Of a DNA stretch of 46,665 nucleotides, positions 45,918 to 46,665 are shown piece after piece. A program made the position numbers and the translations under genes. Source of the DNA: Candidatus Cybelea tumulisoli. Its GTDB lineage: Bacteria; Vulcanimicrobiota; Vulcanimicrobiia; Vulcanimicrobiales; Vulcanimicrobiaceae. The DNA lies in the NCBI GenBank assembly GCA_003167155.1, contig PMTY01000133.1, positions 2,096-48,760 on the forward strand, in the 5' to 3' direction. The first letter of the stretch is position 1, and the number at the start of each line of letters is the position of its first letter. Below the pieces are notes generated by a model that had not been told where the DNA came from, ran no database searches, and worked only from the letters and a program-made list of their open reading frames with translations.

Positions 45918-46665
45918 CCACGCGCCGGCTTGACCGGCCGGGCTTGCGTGCGGGGGCCGGGCCGGGTCGCACAGTAGGCGATTCCGATTACGCCGACGAC
46001 GATCATCGGCAAGGCGTAAAGTTGGCCGCCGGTCAGGCCCATCCAGCTAAAATCGGTCTGACGCCACATCTCCGCGATCGTTCGCGTGATGCCGTAGCAC
46101 GTGAACCAGGTCCACGCAACGACGCCGTCTTTGGGTTTGAGCCGGTAGACGATCAAGAGGATCGGGAGCGTCAGGATGTCGAGAATCGCCTCGTAAATCT
46201 GTGAAGGGTGGCGGAATGCCGGAACGCCGTTGACCAGCGGAGCGTTGGGAAAGACCATGCACCAGGGATGGTCGGGACGGCAGACGTCTCCCCACAGCTC
46301 GTCGTTGATGAAGTTCACGATTCGCACCAGCGTGATGCCGACGGGGAGCATCATCACGACTTCGTCGCCGACGACCACGTATTTGAGGCCCGGGTGGCGC
46401 CGAACAAAAATCCAGATCGCCACCAGCACGCCGATCAATCCGCCGTGGAAGGCCATGCCGCCGTTCCAGACCGCGATAAAGTTGATCGGGTTGGAGAGAT
46501 AAAACGCGGCGTCGTGCTTGCTGATGATGTCGTTGATGACGAAGAAGGTTCGGCCGCCGACCAGCACCCCGATCAGCGCGTAGAAGAGAAAATCCTGAAT
46601 CTGCGGCTTGGTGAGGCCCAGGCGGCGCAGCCCGGCCGGACGGCTCATCCACAGATAGACGCAGA
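45914..46665 (-). CDS. lgt: Prolipoprotein diacylglyceryl transferase, N-terminus cut by window edge
   Basis: Membrane enzyme that adds diacylglycerol to the lipobox Cys of prolipoproteins; the window has at least five lipoproteins. The frame is open to the right edge (CVYLW before the Met at 46648), and LRRLGLTKPQIQDFLFYALI shows that the first helix of Lgt lies outside. Signatures: VLVGGRTFFVI, FIAVWNGGMAFHGGLIGVLV with the HGGLIG motif, MLPVGITLVRIVNFINDELW (R.gNFiN.El), VPAFRHPSQIYEAILD, and ITRTIAEMWRQTD. The catalytic His of the HGG region and the Arg of the RxxNFIN block are intact. Starts the operon lgt-yggS-sepF-divIVA-leuB on this side. The C-terminal tail is Pro/Arg-rich. Confidence 0.94.
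   Translation of the reverse strand, partial: CVYLWMSRPAGLRRLGLTKPQIQDFLFYALIGVLVGGRTFFVINDIISKHDAAFYLSNPINFIAVWNGGMAFHGGLIGVLVAIWIFVRRHPGLKYVVVGDEVVMMLPVGITLVRIVNFINDELWGDVCRPDHPWCMVFPNAPLVNGVPAFRHPSQIYEAILDILTLPILLIVYRLKPKDGVVAWTWFTCYGITRTIAEMWRQTDFSWMGLTGGQLYALPMIVVGVIGIAYCATRPGPRTQARPVKPARG

Overview
The window is about 46.7 kb of high-GC DNA, almost fully coding, with many 4-bp start/stop overlaps and frequent GTG/TTG starts. It suggests a free-living, flagellated bacterium with a mixed envelope toolkit. An LptD/OstA-like outer-membrane protein and flagellar rod genes point to a diderm. WhiA, SepF, DivIVA and RqcP are typical of Gram-positive and related lineages. That mix, with the GC content, fits a lineage such as Candidatus Eremiobacterota/Vulcanimicrobiota (WPS-2). 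This placement is inference and was not tested by any search.

Layout. (1) 1-4784, minus strand: envelope and glycan operon deoB, undecaprenyl-phosphate sugar transferase, murJ, GT2, and a GT9 gene cut by the window edge. (2) 4867-10637, plus strand: five tightly packed genes for an LptD-like barrel, a secreted protein with a CBM20-like fold, a DUF2079 membrane protein, a small secreted Ig-like protein and a GH10 endoxylanase-like enzyme. (3) 10604-16371, minus strand, convergent with (2): UDP-glucose dehydrogenase, UDP-xylose synthase-like enzyme, processive GT2 synthase, epimerase and BcsS-like barrel. Regions 2 and 3 together look like an undescribed locus for a xylose-containing or xylan-like exopolysaccharide, and this is the main discovery candidate. 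(4) 16587-20140, minus: two tandem lipoprotein phosphoesterases and an Ig-like lipoprotein paralogous to the one in region 2. (5) 20217-29817, plus: DPM-like GT2, O-antigen ligase/polymerase-like protein, GT-C mannosyltransferase-like protein, mfd, SurA/PrsA-like isomerase, mazG and a Kal-like hotdog protein. (6) 29829-31706, minus: MATE transporter and its PadR regulator, which has a clear promoter/operator. (7) 31848-37497, plus: rqcP, whiA, gap, pgk, tpiA, gpmI, followed by a 38-codon membrane-protein gene. (8) 37808-40264, minus: flgF, flgG, a minimal FlgJ-like protein, a FliA/WhiG-type sigma factor and a small hypothetical. (9) 40309-42947: a small lipoprotein, a response regulator preceded by a potentially structured leader, and a short HerA-like ATPase with its own promoter and an upstream small ORF. 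(10) 43200-46665, minus: lgt (cut by the edge), yggS, sepF, divIVA, leuB.

A dispersed 26-bp repeat (TGTCATCC...GAAGGA type) occurs in three close copies plus two related variants, each at a gene boundary, where it appears to supply start-region sequence or a ribosome binding site. No tRNA, rRNA, CRISPR array, transposase or prophage gene was seen.
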